Shown in pieces: positions 21,697-33,100 of a DNA stretch of 64,000 nt; the stretch's first letter is position 1, and each line of letters starts with the position of its first letter. The translations under genes and the position numbers were made by a program. The stretch lies in assembly GCA_020466095.1 (NCBI GenBank), contig CM035808.1, positions 79,560,994-79,624,993 of the forward strand. The letters are read 5' to 3'. The notes beneath the pieces are model-generated. The model ran no database searches. It was given only the letters and a program-made list of their open reading frames with translations, and had not been told where the DNA came from. The stretch is from Chlorops oryzae. Its lineage: Eukaryota > Arthropoda > Insecta > Diptera > Chloropidae.

Positions 21697-22546
21697 TTTT
21701 TTTTTTCTTAGAGGCCGTTTCCACGGCCTCTTAAGGTAGTAAATTGTTTTAAAGCAAAAAACCGCAAGGATCTTTACTTCGGACGCACGCAAAATTTTCT
21801 GTTTTGTGGGGTCTGTCAAACTTTTACGTTCGCTGCAGAGGTTTTAAATATTTATTTATTCAGTTTATCAGCCAATTTTCAGCCCTTTTTAGGTGTATAA
21901 GTTTTTTCCATTTCCAGTTTAAACGTTTCTTTGCCATCAAAGCGAAAATTTCTATATTGTTTTTTTACAGTTTTTGACTAAGAGAGCCATTTTGGTTGAC
22001 AATGGTCCTATTTACACTCTTTTTTGTAATTTTTTTCAAATCTGTGGTAAATTTCGCAAAAATCCATAGTACATATCGTCGGCTTAAAGTGTAAACCTAC
22101 TTAATCCACATTTAACCGATTCTGACTTTTCGATGTCATTCGAAAGAAATAGCAAAGCCAAAAATTCTTTTTTAATTTAAAATTGTAAATACGGAAAAAT
22201 TGGTGATGAGTTAAACTGTCAAGTCCAACTATGGTCAAAGTTCACAGCTAACACCAACAAGTGACTCCAATGAAGCATTTGTATACTGCACAGAATCGAA
22301 TTTAGAAGAGACTTCCTATAGGATGAAAATAAACCATCCATATTTTGGGTTTCCTGCCCACGCTTTAAGTCTTGAAAAAATGTTTTTGTTTACCCTGTAA
22401 AGTTTTGAAGTTGTTAGTTAGCAGGTTTACACTTTCAGCCGACGATATGTCATACATTACTTGTGGTATTCCCAACTAAAATTGGATTTTTTTCGAACCC
22501 TGTTTGTTCAATATTACTGCTATTTGCGATTTTAGAAAGCAAAACA
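21697..22546. other. Non-coding; one inverted-repeat pair and a GC hairpin
   Basis: A perfect 10-bp stem (aagaggccgt with its complement) lies at about 21709-21733. A second pair, atatcgtcggcttaaagtg near 22073 and its inverse near 22450, could be ends of a 0.38-kb TA-flanked MITE. On the minus strand this would be intron of the TfIIA-L gene. No coding exon was found here. Confidence 0.4.
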
Positions 22547-22552
22547 ACTTAC

Positions 22553-22797
22553 TTTGTCATACTGGCATACAATCACATTATCGGTATCAAAGAGATCACT
22601 GGCGTCCTCATCTGTAACATCGTCTTCACTGTTTAACGGCTCTTCCTCAGCGCCTCCTTCTTCTCCATCTCCTTCTTCGTCATCTTTATCAATGTCGTCG
22701 TCATCATCGTTGTCAATATTATCGTCACTTTCCTCGCTTTCGTCTTCCTCAGAAGTTTCATTGACACCGTCTAACTGCTTTGATGTACCAAACGTTT
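22553..22797 (-). CDS. TfIIA-L: Exon of TFIIA large subunit
   Basis: On the minus strand an acceptor (acattgcAG, ending at 22798) precedes a 245-base exon that ends at a consensus donor (GTAAGT, 22552-22547). It encodes the acidic linker and the start of the conserved C-terminal domain of the general transcription factor TFIIA alpha/beta subunit. Diagnostic stretches are DESEESDDNIDNDDDDDIDK, EEEPLNSEDDVTDED and LFDTDNVIVCQYDK. They match Drosophila and human TFIIA closely. The protein works with TBP at promoters in the nucleus. The last exon, which should encode a WKF-containing beta-barrel strand, was not found in the window, nor were the N-terminal exons. It could be a live exon in a TE-filled gene or a stray duplicate. 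Confidence 0.9.
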
Positions 22798-22883
22798 CTG
22801 CAATGTTGAAAGGTTCAAGTGTTATACTCTTTTCAACAGAAGGAGTGTGATACGTGTTAAAATGAACTACTGGTAGACACTAA

Positions 22884-23202
22884 GGCCCGATATTACAGTG
22901 CATAATTAAGGTCTCCTTAGTACTTAAGTAATGATTAAAACTGTAAAGCTTTTAACAGCTAAAATTTTATGTGCTCCTTAAATCAGTTTTCAAATTAATT
23001 AAATGAAAGAATTTCAAAAATTTTAGGAATTGAAAAAACTGTAAACAAAACATACTTGTTTTTAAATCCTGTATACCACATAAAATTTTCGTAAGTTTGG
23101 GATAAAAATTGACTGTTTGAACGCTTCAAACTGAAGGTGTTCTTTGGTCTTAAAGCTTCCTCAACTTAAGCGAGCCGTAAGAATGCACTGTAATATCGGA
23201 CC
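22884..23202. mobile_element. PIF/Harbinger-type MITE
   Basis: The inverted ends (GGCCCGATATTACAGTGCAT on the left; GGTCCGATATTACAGTGCAT from the right) are flanked by TAA (22881-22883, 23203-23205). The 3-bp TWA duplication and GGCC start fit PIF/Harbinger. On the minus strand it sits about 90 bases upstream of the TfIIA-L exon, so probably in an intron. Confidence 0.85.
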
Positions 23203-23271
23203 TAAATAATTATTAATAATCTTTTTAACAACGATTACTTTAACCGGTCAATGCCCGCTCTCGCATAGTCG

Positions 23272-23300
23272 CACAGTGGGGCATTTAGTTGAGCTCAATT
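23272..23300. repeat. Possible solitary Transib-type terminus
   Basis: CACAGTGGGGCATTTAG starts like the Transib end at 12861. The following 100 bases have a loosely similar layout, but no coding sequence or partner end is seen. Confidence 0.3.
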
Positions 23301-23569
23301 CTAATAATTATTAAACGTATTGAACTAGACTCTTGAAATTTCACATACGCGTTGCTTAAAGCCAATAAAGGCTATCGGTAAAAATTTTGATTAAACCCGC
23401 CCACTGCTACGCCTCCTTGGAGTGAAAGTGTCCATACGAACAATAAAATGTGGCACTTCTATTTCTTACAAATACATAAATCAAAATAAATCCATCCACC
23501 AACATTTTACGACCCAGTTAGACAAGAGGGTATATATAAAAAAGTATTACATGTGTTTCTCTCCAACCT

Positions 23570-23720
23570 CTTCTTATTTATCGCCAAATGAATCTTCATC
23601 TGCAGTAACATCATGGTAGAATCCATCATTATCTTCTCAATTATCATCATCATTATCTTAAACGTGGTCTTCATGATTATCCTCATGATCGAGATCATCA
23701 TCACGGTTCACGGTTAGTTA
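23570..23720 (-). pseudogene. Acidic, stop-broken relic, perhaps a degenerate exon
   Basis: The minus strand reads NRDDDLDHEDNHEDHV, two stops within the next dozen codons, then YHDVTADEDSFGD. The Asp-rich composition and DVTADED recall DDVTDED of the TfIIA-L exon 0.8 kb away. Resemblance may be only compositional. Confidence 0.25.
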
Positions 23721-24387
23721 AATAGGACGCTATTAAGTCCCGTTAATAACTTTATTTTGAGAAAACGTCATATTTCTGGGAAAAGGGGATTTCTCAACTG
23801 CATTTTTGGTTTAGTCTTCATTTTCTGCATCAGCAGCACTTTTAAATGGAGAACCAGTTCTTAGAACTAAGGTCTGTAGATAGATATAGACAGGGTATTC
23901 CGAAAACTTTTTTAAAAAATCAAACCATTGATAGGTCGAGTCAAGAGAAACATTTTTTGCAGACAAAACTCTTTTAGTGATACCGTTTACAAGCTGTAGC
24001 ACTTCAAAAAAGTTTATTTTTGTATGAAATTTGTGCGTTCAAAATTTTGATCTGGCAAAAATTATAGCTTCAATATTGTCAGGACGCTAGGTATGTCAAA
24101 ATCGGGCTTCACCGACTTTAGCATTTTCACTTGTTAAATTATAATTCTGCTCGGATTCGTTTTTTTCGCAGACACCAGGCATTTCCAAGCAATTCTCGGC
24201 ATTGGCAGTATTTTGACTGTGCCAACGCCATCAACTTTAATTTGGTTTCTCAGTTCAGCGTTCGAAATTGCGTTTAATCACAGATTGTCGTTTAATAACA
24301 GATTTTCATTTTCACCATCCGAAATGGCAACTCGTTCCTAATGGACACAGCTGATTTAAGAAGAAAAACTTTCATTATGAAGAGCTA

Positions 24388-25016
24388 CCCAGCAAAGATT
24401 TACCGTAACTAAACATAACAAACAAAGTGGATCCATTTTTATTCAATGCGGCCGATTATTTTAGTTGGATTTGGTAACTTCTTAAAAATTAGTTAGGAAA
24501 ATGTGTGAAAATGTCATAGAACTCATACATTTACTTGTGAGCTTTCAGACACGCTGATTTTTGACCGATTTTGATAACCGTTTTTTTTTTTTTTTTTTTT
24601 TGTTTAACTGTTCCACCTGTGAGAGATTTTAGACACAACGATTTTAACCTACAGGGTTTTTTGTTTGCTTCTTTTGACATTCTGGTCTACTGTTTTGAAA
24701 AAGCATAAGCAGATACCTCTGTTAATGTGAAATCAAAACTAAAAAATAAATTTTCGACTTTTGGAGATTTCAAAATTTTCATCTAATGGTTCTGCGTAAA
24801 AATAAATGTCAAAAATCGTCGCAAAATCTTTGGTACGAACGATTTGTACTCGTTGCCTTTCGTCACCCCTCCCTCGCCTACAATCAAAAAATGGGCCGAA
24901 AAACGGCGTGTCTGAAACCGCACCTTATATGCTTGCAAAGAATTTGGAAAGCGTTTTCAAAACAAATGCTAAAACGTAAGCACCTTTGTAAAAAGTTTGT
25001 ACAAATGCTTGCTGGG
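24388..25016. mobile_element. TA-flanked MITE with CCCAGCAA ends
   Basis: CCCAGCAAAGATTT on the left and inverted CCCAGCAAGCATTTG on the right are flanked by TA (24386-24387, 25017-25018). Similar CCCAGCAAAC ends occur at 51962 and 52533. Interior is AT-rich and non-coding. Confidence 0.55.
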
Positions 25017-25018
25017 TA

Positions 25019-25651
25019 TTTTTTGACATTTTTCATTTATTTACTTTGTTTAGAAGCAGCCGACTATGACGCTGTTGCACTTAAGCTAAAAGGTGCTGCC
25101 ATACTGTCGCGGTGTTAAACTTTTAATTTGGTGAAACGGAATGATAACTAAATGCGTAAGTAAATGGCAAACGGTAATTAAAGTTAAATACCTTTCGTGA
25201 AATTGGCTCTAAGTAAGCTATGTTTTATTTGGAAACTTGCAGATCACGCGAACTTTGTCCCGACTACGATAAAAAAAAAACTTGTTTAAAATCAATAGGT
25301 AAGAGTTTTCAGAAGTTAAAGATAATCATTTTAAGCTTTTTATTACATAAATTTTAGACCCTTCTTCCTTTTAAGACACTTCTTTCTTTTAAGCGTTTTG
25401 ATACACAAGTCTTAGACCCTCCTTCCCCTCTCCCTTTGTCATTAATGCTCTCTTCGCAACTCTTCACCTCTTTCTCCCACCCATACCATTGCTCATCCTT
25501 TCTTCATTGATTCATTGATTTGTAAAATGAGACGTACACGTAATGCAAGTACCTCGAAAACTTTACTCAAAAATCAAATATACAAACTGCAAGCCTGCGT
25601 TTACCCCTTATGGGTGGAGTTTCTAAACAACCGTTCTTAGCAGGTCTACAC
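25019..25651. other. No firm gene; one exon-like tail
   Basis: A pyrimidine-rich tract ending tttgtttAG at 25053 precedes an open stretch with ADYDAVALKLKGAAILSRC and a TAA at 25116-25118. It looks like a terminal exon but I cannot name it. The rest is pyrimidine-rich non-coding DNA. Confidence 0.25.
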
Positions 25652-26408
25652 CATAGCTGTGAAGTAATGATTACTAATCGTAAACATTAGTAATTTGATT
25701 ACTTTTATTCAAAAGTTGAAGTAATTGATTAAGTACAATTCTTTTCTGTTTGGCCCAATAACACAGGTATACAAGGTTTTGGACCAGAGAAACTAGATAG
25801 CGACCCTATAGGAATTTTTCGTGCTGATTCCGAATCTGGTACCCGTTTTTCTCTATCACGTCAAGTTTTTGAGAAATCGTTAAATAACGGTTTTTGACAT
25901 TTTTACCTATAGTCTATGTCAATAATGAGGTCGTAGACCCTATATGCCTTAACCGATTTCAAAGTTTTTGGTACTCATATGAAAGAGGAATGACAACGCA
26001 ACATATCCTTTATACACAAATTTGGAATTGATTCAGTAACTTGGAAGCTATAGGGCAAAAAACGCGATGCTGATTTCCAATTTTTAGCGATTTTGTTTAA
26101 AAACTTGAAATTCAAATGGTTATAATTTCCGAACCAAGGCTGGTATTCCAGGTCTTAATACTTTGAATGAAAGAACAATCAATTGAAAAAGTTTTGAGCC
26201 TAAAACAAAAAAAATCCGTTGCGTCGTTCTAATTTTATGAGGATTTTCGCTGAAAATGACAAAAACGAATTTTTATTTTTGGTATATTCTTCGCTCGTTC
26301 ATATGTATATTTCAGTTCGAATTGTGTATGTTGGTAAAACTGGCTTAAAAAACATAAAACTTAAATTCTATTTTAAACCTATCTTTAAAGCTAAAACCAA
26401 TTTAAACT

Positions 26409-26651
26409 TTAAAAATGAACAGAATTTGAACTGAGCCTTTTGTATTGTTTACTATCTGTTTCGCGTATAAGGGACCAGCAATAGTCACTCAACATTCCTT
26501 CATCCCAAAAGCCCTTATAATTTTTTTCAATCCTCTGTAGGTCCTGGTGAATGCGCTCTCCTTGTTCGTCGCTAGTTTTGCCCAAGTTTTCGGGGAAGAA
26601 ATCCAAATGTGAGTGGAGAAAATGTATTTTTAGTGACATCCGAACTCCCAT
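26409..26651 (-). pseudogene. C-terminal fragment of an arthropod repeat-family protein
   Basis: The 80-residue frame begins MGVRMSLKIHFLHSHLDFF and continues PENLGKTSDEQGERIHQDL, then DYCWSLIRETDSKQYKR. I know this pattern (LHSHLDFFPENLG, GERxHQD, DYCW) only as an abundant uncharacterised protein family in insect and spider genomes, probably transposon-borne. No start or N-terminal part is present, so it is a fragment. No catalytic function is assigned. Confidence 0.6.
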
Positions 26652-26799
26652 TTTTCGATAATTTTTCTACATTAATAAAGAAAGCTCTTCTCACGTGAAG
26701 TCATGGAAAAATTGATACAAGGTTGCAAGAGTTCCTTATACCTACATAATTAAGTAATAAGGTGACCGCTAAATGAATAATGAAACAAGTAAGAAAGCT

Positions 26800-28062
26800 A
26801 AAGTCGGTCAAGCCCGACTTTGAAATACCCAGCGTCCCGACATTATGAGCGCACTTTGTTTTGCTTCTCTATTTGTGGGCGTGGCAGTGGGAAGGCAACA
26901 TAAATTATTTCCCTACACCTTTCATTCGCCTTGGTGAGCCTATGTTGCGAATTTGAAGCTTCTACGCCTTTTACTTCGGAAGTTACGAAAAATCTTCATT
27001 TGTGGGCGTGGCAGTGGGCGGGCCATATAAAATTTTCTCCTACACCTTTCATTCGCCTTGGTGAACCTATGTTGCGAATTTAAAGCTTCGACGCCTTTTA
27101 CTTCGGAAGTTACGAAAAATCTTTATTTGTGGGCGTGGCAGTGGGAGGGCAACATAAATTATTTCCCTACACCTTTCATTCGCCTTGGTGAACCTATGTT
27201 GCGAATTTGAAGCTTCTACGCCTTCTACTTCGGAAGTTATGAAAAATCTTCATTTGTGGGCGTGGCAGTGGGCGGGCCGCATAAAATTTTTTCCACACCT
27301 TTCATTCGCCTTGGTGAACCTATGTTGCGAATTCGAAGCTTCTACGCCTTTTACTTCGGAAGTTACGAAAAATCTTCATTTGTGGGCGTGGCAGTGGGCG
27401 GGCCATAAAAAAAATTTCCCTACACCTTTCATTCGCCTTGGTGAACCTATGTTGCGAATTTGAAGCTTCTACGCCTTTTACTTCGGAAGTTACGAAAAAT
27501 ATTCATTTGTGGGCGTGGCAGTGGGCGGGCTACATAAATTTTTGTTCATACACCTTTCATTTGCCTTGGTCAACCTATGCTGCGAATTTGAAGCTTCTAC
27601 GCCTTTTACTTCACAAGTTACGATAAGCCCTTATTTTTGGGCTTATTTGTGGGCGTGGCTCGAGGAGGGCGGCGTCCATTTTTTGCCAGGATATGTCCCT
27701 TTTCGTAGTTTACCAGCGCACCAAATATCAATGGAATGTGTTGAGTGGTTCGCGAGTTACAAGCATTTTATTGAAAACACAATAAATTCATTTGTGGGCG
27801 TGGCAGTGGGCGGATGTCTCCCAATTTTACTTAGGATCATACTCGGACCCCGATATACATGTGTGCTGAATTTCGACTTCATTGGTTCAGCCGTTTCAGA
27901 GGAGATCCGACCACGGACGGACGGACAGACGGACATGTCTAAATCGATTCAGTTTTTGACCCTGATCATTTCTATATATATTTTTCTACATCTCCGGAGC
28001 TTAATTCTCCCTGTTACAAGATTTGCACAAAACTAATATACCCCGCTTACGCTGGGTATAAA
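26800..28062 (+). repeat. Dispersed element with about seven tandem 127-bp units
   Basis: The phrase atttgtgggcgtggcagtgg recurs at 26871, 26998, 27125, 27252, 27378, 27505, 27645 and 27790. Most intervals are 126-127 bases; the last two are 140 and 145. Units include tatgttgcgaatttgaagc and acttcggaagttacg. The outer edges have inverted words atacccagcgt (26826) and acgctgggtat (about 28050). A ggacggacggacagacgg run precedes the right edge. Such GGGCGTGGC repeats with this tail are widespread in flies. Confidence 0.85.
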
Positions 28063-28082
28063 AATATGTTTGGATTCCAGCT

Positions 28083-28190
28083 GCCAGGGGCCAGTTGAGA
28101 GACAATTTTCTTTTGCCGGCATAGTAAATCAAGGCGAATAGCAGTTTCTTTGTTTTATCATGCATTGTGTGTTTTCGTTCTTTTCCATAG
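28083..28190 (+). pseudogene. hAT dimerisation-domain remnant
   Basis: One frame reads VERQFSFAGIVNQGE, a stop, then QFLCFIMHCVF. It parallels SERTFSIAGSIVSPRRN in the better preserved hAT at 32.0 kb. It is all that I can see of this element's transposase. Confidence 0.55.
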
Positions 28191-28666
28191 TAAAATATTT
28201 GTATTATATAATATATATTTCTATTTGTGTTTGAATCAAATTTCTGAAAATTCCTAGTTGAACTGACAAAAACCCTAAAAATAATCCAAAATAATCTTCA
28301 AAAGTAGTCGGATTACTGTTTTGATTACTTTTGATTATTTTTGATTTTTTTTCGTAATCGGAAGTAATCCTGAATCCAATTTGATTATTTGTATTCGTAA
28401 TCAATTACTTACCAGAAAAATCTCATATAAGGATTATATAATCATTATAATTCCTCTTAAAATGTAATTTAATTGATTACTTATCGTAATCGCAATTTCA
28501 CAGCTATAATCTACACATACTATAAGTGACATACCCTACCCTATGTTTTTGGGGTGCTAATCACGAATCCGGATTCAGATTTATACCATCACCTTCAGTT
28601 TTCAACACAGTGCCCCTAAAGGATTAATTTTCTATGGTGCATAAAACAAAAAATTAAATATCCCAT

Positions 28667-28858
28667 TATTCCTTGCTAGTGAGGAATGAAATGTTTAAAG
28701 ATTTAAACACAGTATATTAATATTTAATATTCTAACTGTATTTATTTTCTTTTTGAAAACTATATATTTTTATTATAATTTTATTTATTAAGAAAACTAT
28801 TTTTAAGAAAACTGCAATGCTTTGTTGATCACAAGTGGCAAGTGGAATGACTTTCACA
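28667..28858 (-). repeat. 3' LTR of the minus-strand CsRn1-like gypsy
   Basis: Read on the minus strand it starts TGTGAAAGTCATTCC directly after a GCAAAGGAGGTAA purine tract and ends near aggaataa. The 5' partner is at 45543-45654. It shares both ends, but about 80 internal bases are missing from the partner. Confidence 0.8.
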
Positions 28859-29671
28859 TTACCTCCTTTGCAGTGTGAAACGCACAGAACGATATTGTAT
28901 ATGTGAAACTGTTTCACACGATACATCCATATAAGCCGGTTTAAGGCGATCTATTGACACCGTATCTTCAGCTGTTCCTTTTGGAATAGTAAAATATTTG
29001 GGGTTTCGTTTTAAAACAACATGGGGTCCAGAATATTTTTGCTGTAAAGGTTTCCTGACGCCATCGTGGCGAAGCCATACATGAGAGCAAGTGCTTAGAT
29101 TCTTACTTACGAAAGGCGAAGCGTTCGAATGGTGCGATGGAGGAGTGGGGCGAAGATTTTCGACTATATACCTAAGATTCAATAAAAATTCTGACGTCGG
29201 TTTTGTTATCGACCTTGAATTGAATAATTCACCAGGTAGGTGAATAGGTTCTCCATAAACCAGATCAGCACAGGATGCATATAGGTCGTCCTTAAAAGCT
29301 GCACGAAGTCCCAAGAGAACAGTTGGTAATGCTTGGGTCCATTGTACCTGTTTGTGGCAACACAAAGCAGTCTTAAGCGTACGATTGAATCTCTCTATTA
29401 ATCCGTTTGCTTGTGGATAATATGCAGTGGTATGTTTGATTTTGGATCCAAGGAAAGTCGCTAAACCGCAAAATACCGACGATGTAAACTGTGCTCCTCT
29501 GTCTATAAATATTGTCCGGACAGCCGAATCGTGATATCCAACCTTCAAAGAGTTTTTTGTTGACTGTTGTTTCTGTGATGTCTTCCATTGGAATAGCTTC
29601 TGGCCATCTTGTGAATCGATCAATAACGGCGTGAATGTACTGAAATCCCTCGGATTGTGGTAAAGGTCCAA
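28859..29671 (-). pseudogene. CsRn1-like gypsy integrase core and C-terminus
   Basis: Includes the second catalytic Asp region (FIDRGAQFTS), the Glu region (YYPQANGLIERFNR), the LGLRAAFKDD block and a C-terminal GPHVVLKRNPKYFTI / SIDRLKPAY module. The first Asp region near 29690 is out of frame, and a frameshift lies near 29540. It ends with the stop just before the LTR. The same arrangement is intact in the plus-strand relative at 40545-45174. Confidence 0.88.
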
Positions 29672-29780
29672 TTATATCGACGTGAATATCTGCAAATCTA
29701 CGCGAAGGAAGTTGAAAAGTTCCAACTGGAGATTTTGTATGGCGTGCGATTTTCGAAGATTGACATGTTAAACAACATTT

Positions 29781-29981
29781 TTACCAGTGAGTTATGTCAC
29801 TATTCATGGAAGGCCACACAAAACGTTCGCATGTGAGTTGTCTAGTGACCCTATGACTCGGGTGCGACAGGTCGTGAATCATATTAAATACTGTCCTTCT
29901 TAGTGGATGCGGAATATAGGGACGAACTTTATTAGTAGAGACATCGCAATAAATGAAGTTTGACGAATTCAGTAGTTGCAT
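29781..29981 (-). pseudogene. CsRn1-like gypsy integrase zinc-binding part
   Basis: Contains VRPYIPHPLRRTVFNMIHDL then SHPSHRVTRQLTCERFVWP, the H2C2-preceding motif. It belongs to the same broken pol as 28859-29671. Upstream pol sequence continues beyond the hAT insertion, from 33187. Confidence 0.85.
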
Positions 29982-30109
29982 GCGCTTGAAGTTAAGGTTA
30001 GAATTGGACTCTAATAATGTCTTTAATTCTTCATCTTCTTGTTGCAGTTGCGATAAATGTTGGTAATCTATCGAGGAAAATTTTGATATTCTTGATAATA
30101 TGTCAGCTA

Positions 30110-33100
30110 TAGGGCTATAAAAATTATTCGAATAGTTCGAATGTTCGAATTCTCGACCTTTCGAATCTCGATTTTATGTACGATTCTCAATCGAATAGCA
30201 CTATTCGAATAGTTGACATACTGCGATTATTCGAATAGTTGTTAGAATTCGAATGTTCGGATTCGTTCAAAATCGAATGATCGAAGCAACCGGAACTTGT
30301 CATGACAATATGCACTGAGTAAGAATTTTTAAATTTTATTCTTTGCTAAAATGAATTCCAAAAAAAGCTGGGTGTGGAATTATTTTGAAAAAAACATAGA
30401 TGGAAAGCAAGTCACTTGCTCCATTTGTGGAGCAATACTTGCTTACCATTTTTCCACCACATCACTCAGCAACCACTTGAGGAATGTACATAAGAAGAAC
30501 CAGAGCGATGCTGATGTCATGTAGGTTTAAGATATTTATTTAAAATATGAGTAAATAATTCCTGGATAATTATTTTAGTACACCGGAGACACAATGCAAT
30601 GGTTCAGGCAGGCGCAAGAGAAAAATAGTTGAAGAATACGAATGCACCCATGAACGGCAGGAACTAATTTCTCGTGGTGTTGCGAAATTAATTGCCAGGA
30701 ATATGTTGCCGATTTCTTTTGTTTCGTCAGATGGTTTCCGAGATTTTATGAAGCTTGTTGAGCCCGGATATAAAGTGCCTTCAGAGAAAAGCATTCTCTC
30801 GCGTTTGCAATTGCTGTACAATGACGTACATACGAAAATTTGTGCGGATTTAGAGGATGCAGTAAGTGCATCGATTTCGGTAGATGAATGGACTTCTCGC
30901 GCTCAAGACTGCTACGTATCAGTTGAGGCTCAATACATTGATAAAAACAATGAGATGTGCAATGCAACACTTTGCAACAAGCAGTTAGAAGGTGAAATGA
31001 CTCATCGTAATAGATCATTGTGTAATTATTTTAATAGAAAATTTATATTTCTACGATAGATCGACCAAACGCAGAAAATATTGCATCGGCAATAGAAGTT
31101 GTTTTAGCCGAGTGGGACATATCTGAAAAAACGCAGTCAATTACGCATGATAGTGCAGCTGTAATGAATTCAGCAGCAAAAAAACTTTTTAATGTACCAG
31201 ATAGCATAAAGTGTAGTGCTCATCTTTTACAGCTCGTTGTCAAAGATGCTTTAGCCGCCGTCCCAGAGTACGAGAACATATGCAAGAATGGACGAAATAC
31301 GACTGCGTATTTTCATCGGTCAAATATTGCCAAAACCGCACTTTCTAACCGTCAAGTTCAGTTGGGAATAAAGGAAAATCGGCTTACTCAATGTTGTCCA
31401 ACACGTTGGAATTCAAAGTATCATATGTGCGAGAGGCTTATTTTGAATCGGAATGCAATCGGTTTAGTTTTAGCAGACGTGGTCAAAAATTGCGATGCGT
31501 TGAAATTAGAAATGCAAGAAAGAGATTGGGTCCAAATGCAAAACTTAGTTGAACTACTCAAGCCTTTCGATAAGGCGACAACAGTTTTATGTGCAGGCAA
31601 AAATGTGACGCTGTCCTTAGTGCGACCTTTGGTAAACCAACTTATTAAAAAACATATGGCTAACCTAACTGAAGATGACAGTAATACAAGTTTATTCAAA
31701 GAAACTGGTCGCAATTCCCTTCGTGAAAGGTTCAACATTGGAATTAATTCGAGTGATGCTTCGGCTCATTGCATATCCTCATTTTTAGATCCAGAAAGAA
31801 AGAGTAGTGGACTTTTTAAGAAGCAATCTTAATACATTAAATGTCAATTGCGAGCAAGTCAGCAGCGTTGAAACGACTGATATGGATTTTCTATTCGATT
31901 GCGAAAACCCAACAAATAGTGTTATGGCGCAACTAGATTTATATATGGCTGAGCCTCATATTGGGCATAATGTTAACCCATTGACATGGTGGAAAAATCA
32001 CTGTGACATTTACCCAGACCTTTACCATTTCGCTAAGCGATATCTAAGCATACCAGCTACATCGGCGGAATCCGAACGGACTTTTTCGATAGCAGGAAGT
32101 ATAGTTTCACCTCGCAGAAATTGCTTATTACCTCAGAATGTTAGCCTTCTTACATTTCTGTATAACAACAAGCGCTTTTTGAAATAAAAATAAATTTAAA
32201 ACAAAAAAAGAAACCTAAATAAATTTGTTCGGATCTGATGGTAAACATTATTTTCGTCGAGCCAGAAGGTGTGTGTTAGAAATATTCAACTTTTGTTCTA
32301 TGTAGTTGTCAGACAAAAAGGGTGCTATTTATCCGGGCCTACCTTCCAGACCAACTTCTTGAAGCAAAGCAAAAGGGCGTTTTTCGAAAATTGTCTCCTG
32401 CGCCTGAAATCCAAATGGGACTTGAACGAAAGTTGGCATGTATACTTCCTCAAAAGTCATTAATATCCTCCTAAAAAATTTTCTTGATCGGTCCATTATT
32501 AAGAGTACCTCCAGTATGCTCAGTCTCCCCTGACTATAACGCCCTTACTCGTTTCCTAATGTTTCTAGTTGTTGGATATGATGAAAAGCATTGAAGACCT
32601 AACTTTAAGAGCACTGAAATATATTTGATATTACTCTTACTTTCTTTCGGCTAACGAAAAGTACCTTCCGTGGCCAATATAGCTTCTTGACAGCTATCCC
32701 TTATTGAGTATTATGATAAAATGATTTGTTTTAAAATATGGTTCTTACTAATCGACCAATAATTGCTTACTTAACTGCTTAACACTACTAATTATCTTTT
32801 TATCACAATAAATTGATCGCATCTCTATTATTTATCCCAACTAAAAACGTGTGTTGCCTAGCAAAACAAGATAATAAGTGGTTATGCTAGCTACTGGTAA
32901 AAAACTCAAGTTATGCAGAGTCCCGTTTCAGTAATATTGGGTAATGGCAAAATTCGAGAACTAAATAAACAACCTCGCCCTTTCCAACAATAAAAATAGT
33001 TATAGTACTAAAACATTCGAATAGTCAGTAGCGACTATTCGAATAGTTGCTTTCTTCCGACTATTCGAATATTCGACGGAGAACGAATATTCGAATACAG

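Larger units (their letters stand above)
25652..28508 (+). mobile_element. Decayed hAT element containing other repeats
   Basis: Ends CATAGCTGTGAAGTAAT and inverted TATAGCTGTGAAATTG are flanked by an 8-bp near-repeat, GTCTACAC and ATCTACAC (25644-25651, 28509-28516). Both ends carry many GTAATC/GATTAC words, as expected of hAT subterminal binding sites. A hAT dimerisation-domain remnant lies at about 28083-28190. The interior has been colonised by an unidentified element fragment and the 127-bp array. Confidence 0.75.

Noticed and set aside
21709..21733. GC hairpin as a bacterial-type terminator or histone stem-loop
   Set aside because: The genome is eukaryotic and the sequence lacks the histone stem-loop consensus; it only follows the LINE tail.
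22554..22850. Serine-rich open frame on the plus strand
   Set aside because: It is the antisense shadow of the acidic TfIIA-L exon; Asp/Glu codons read backwards give Ser runs.
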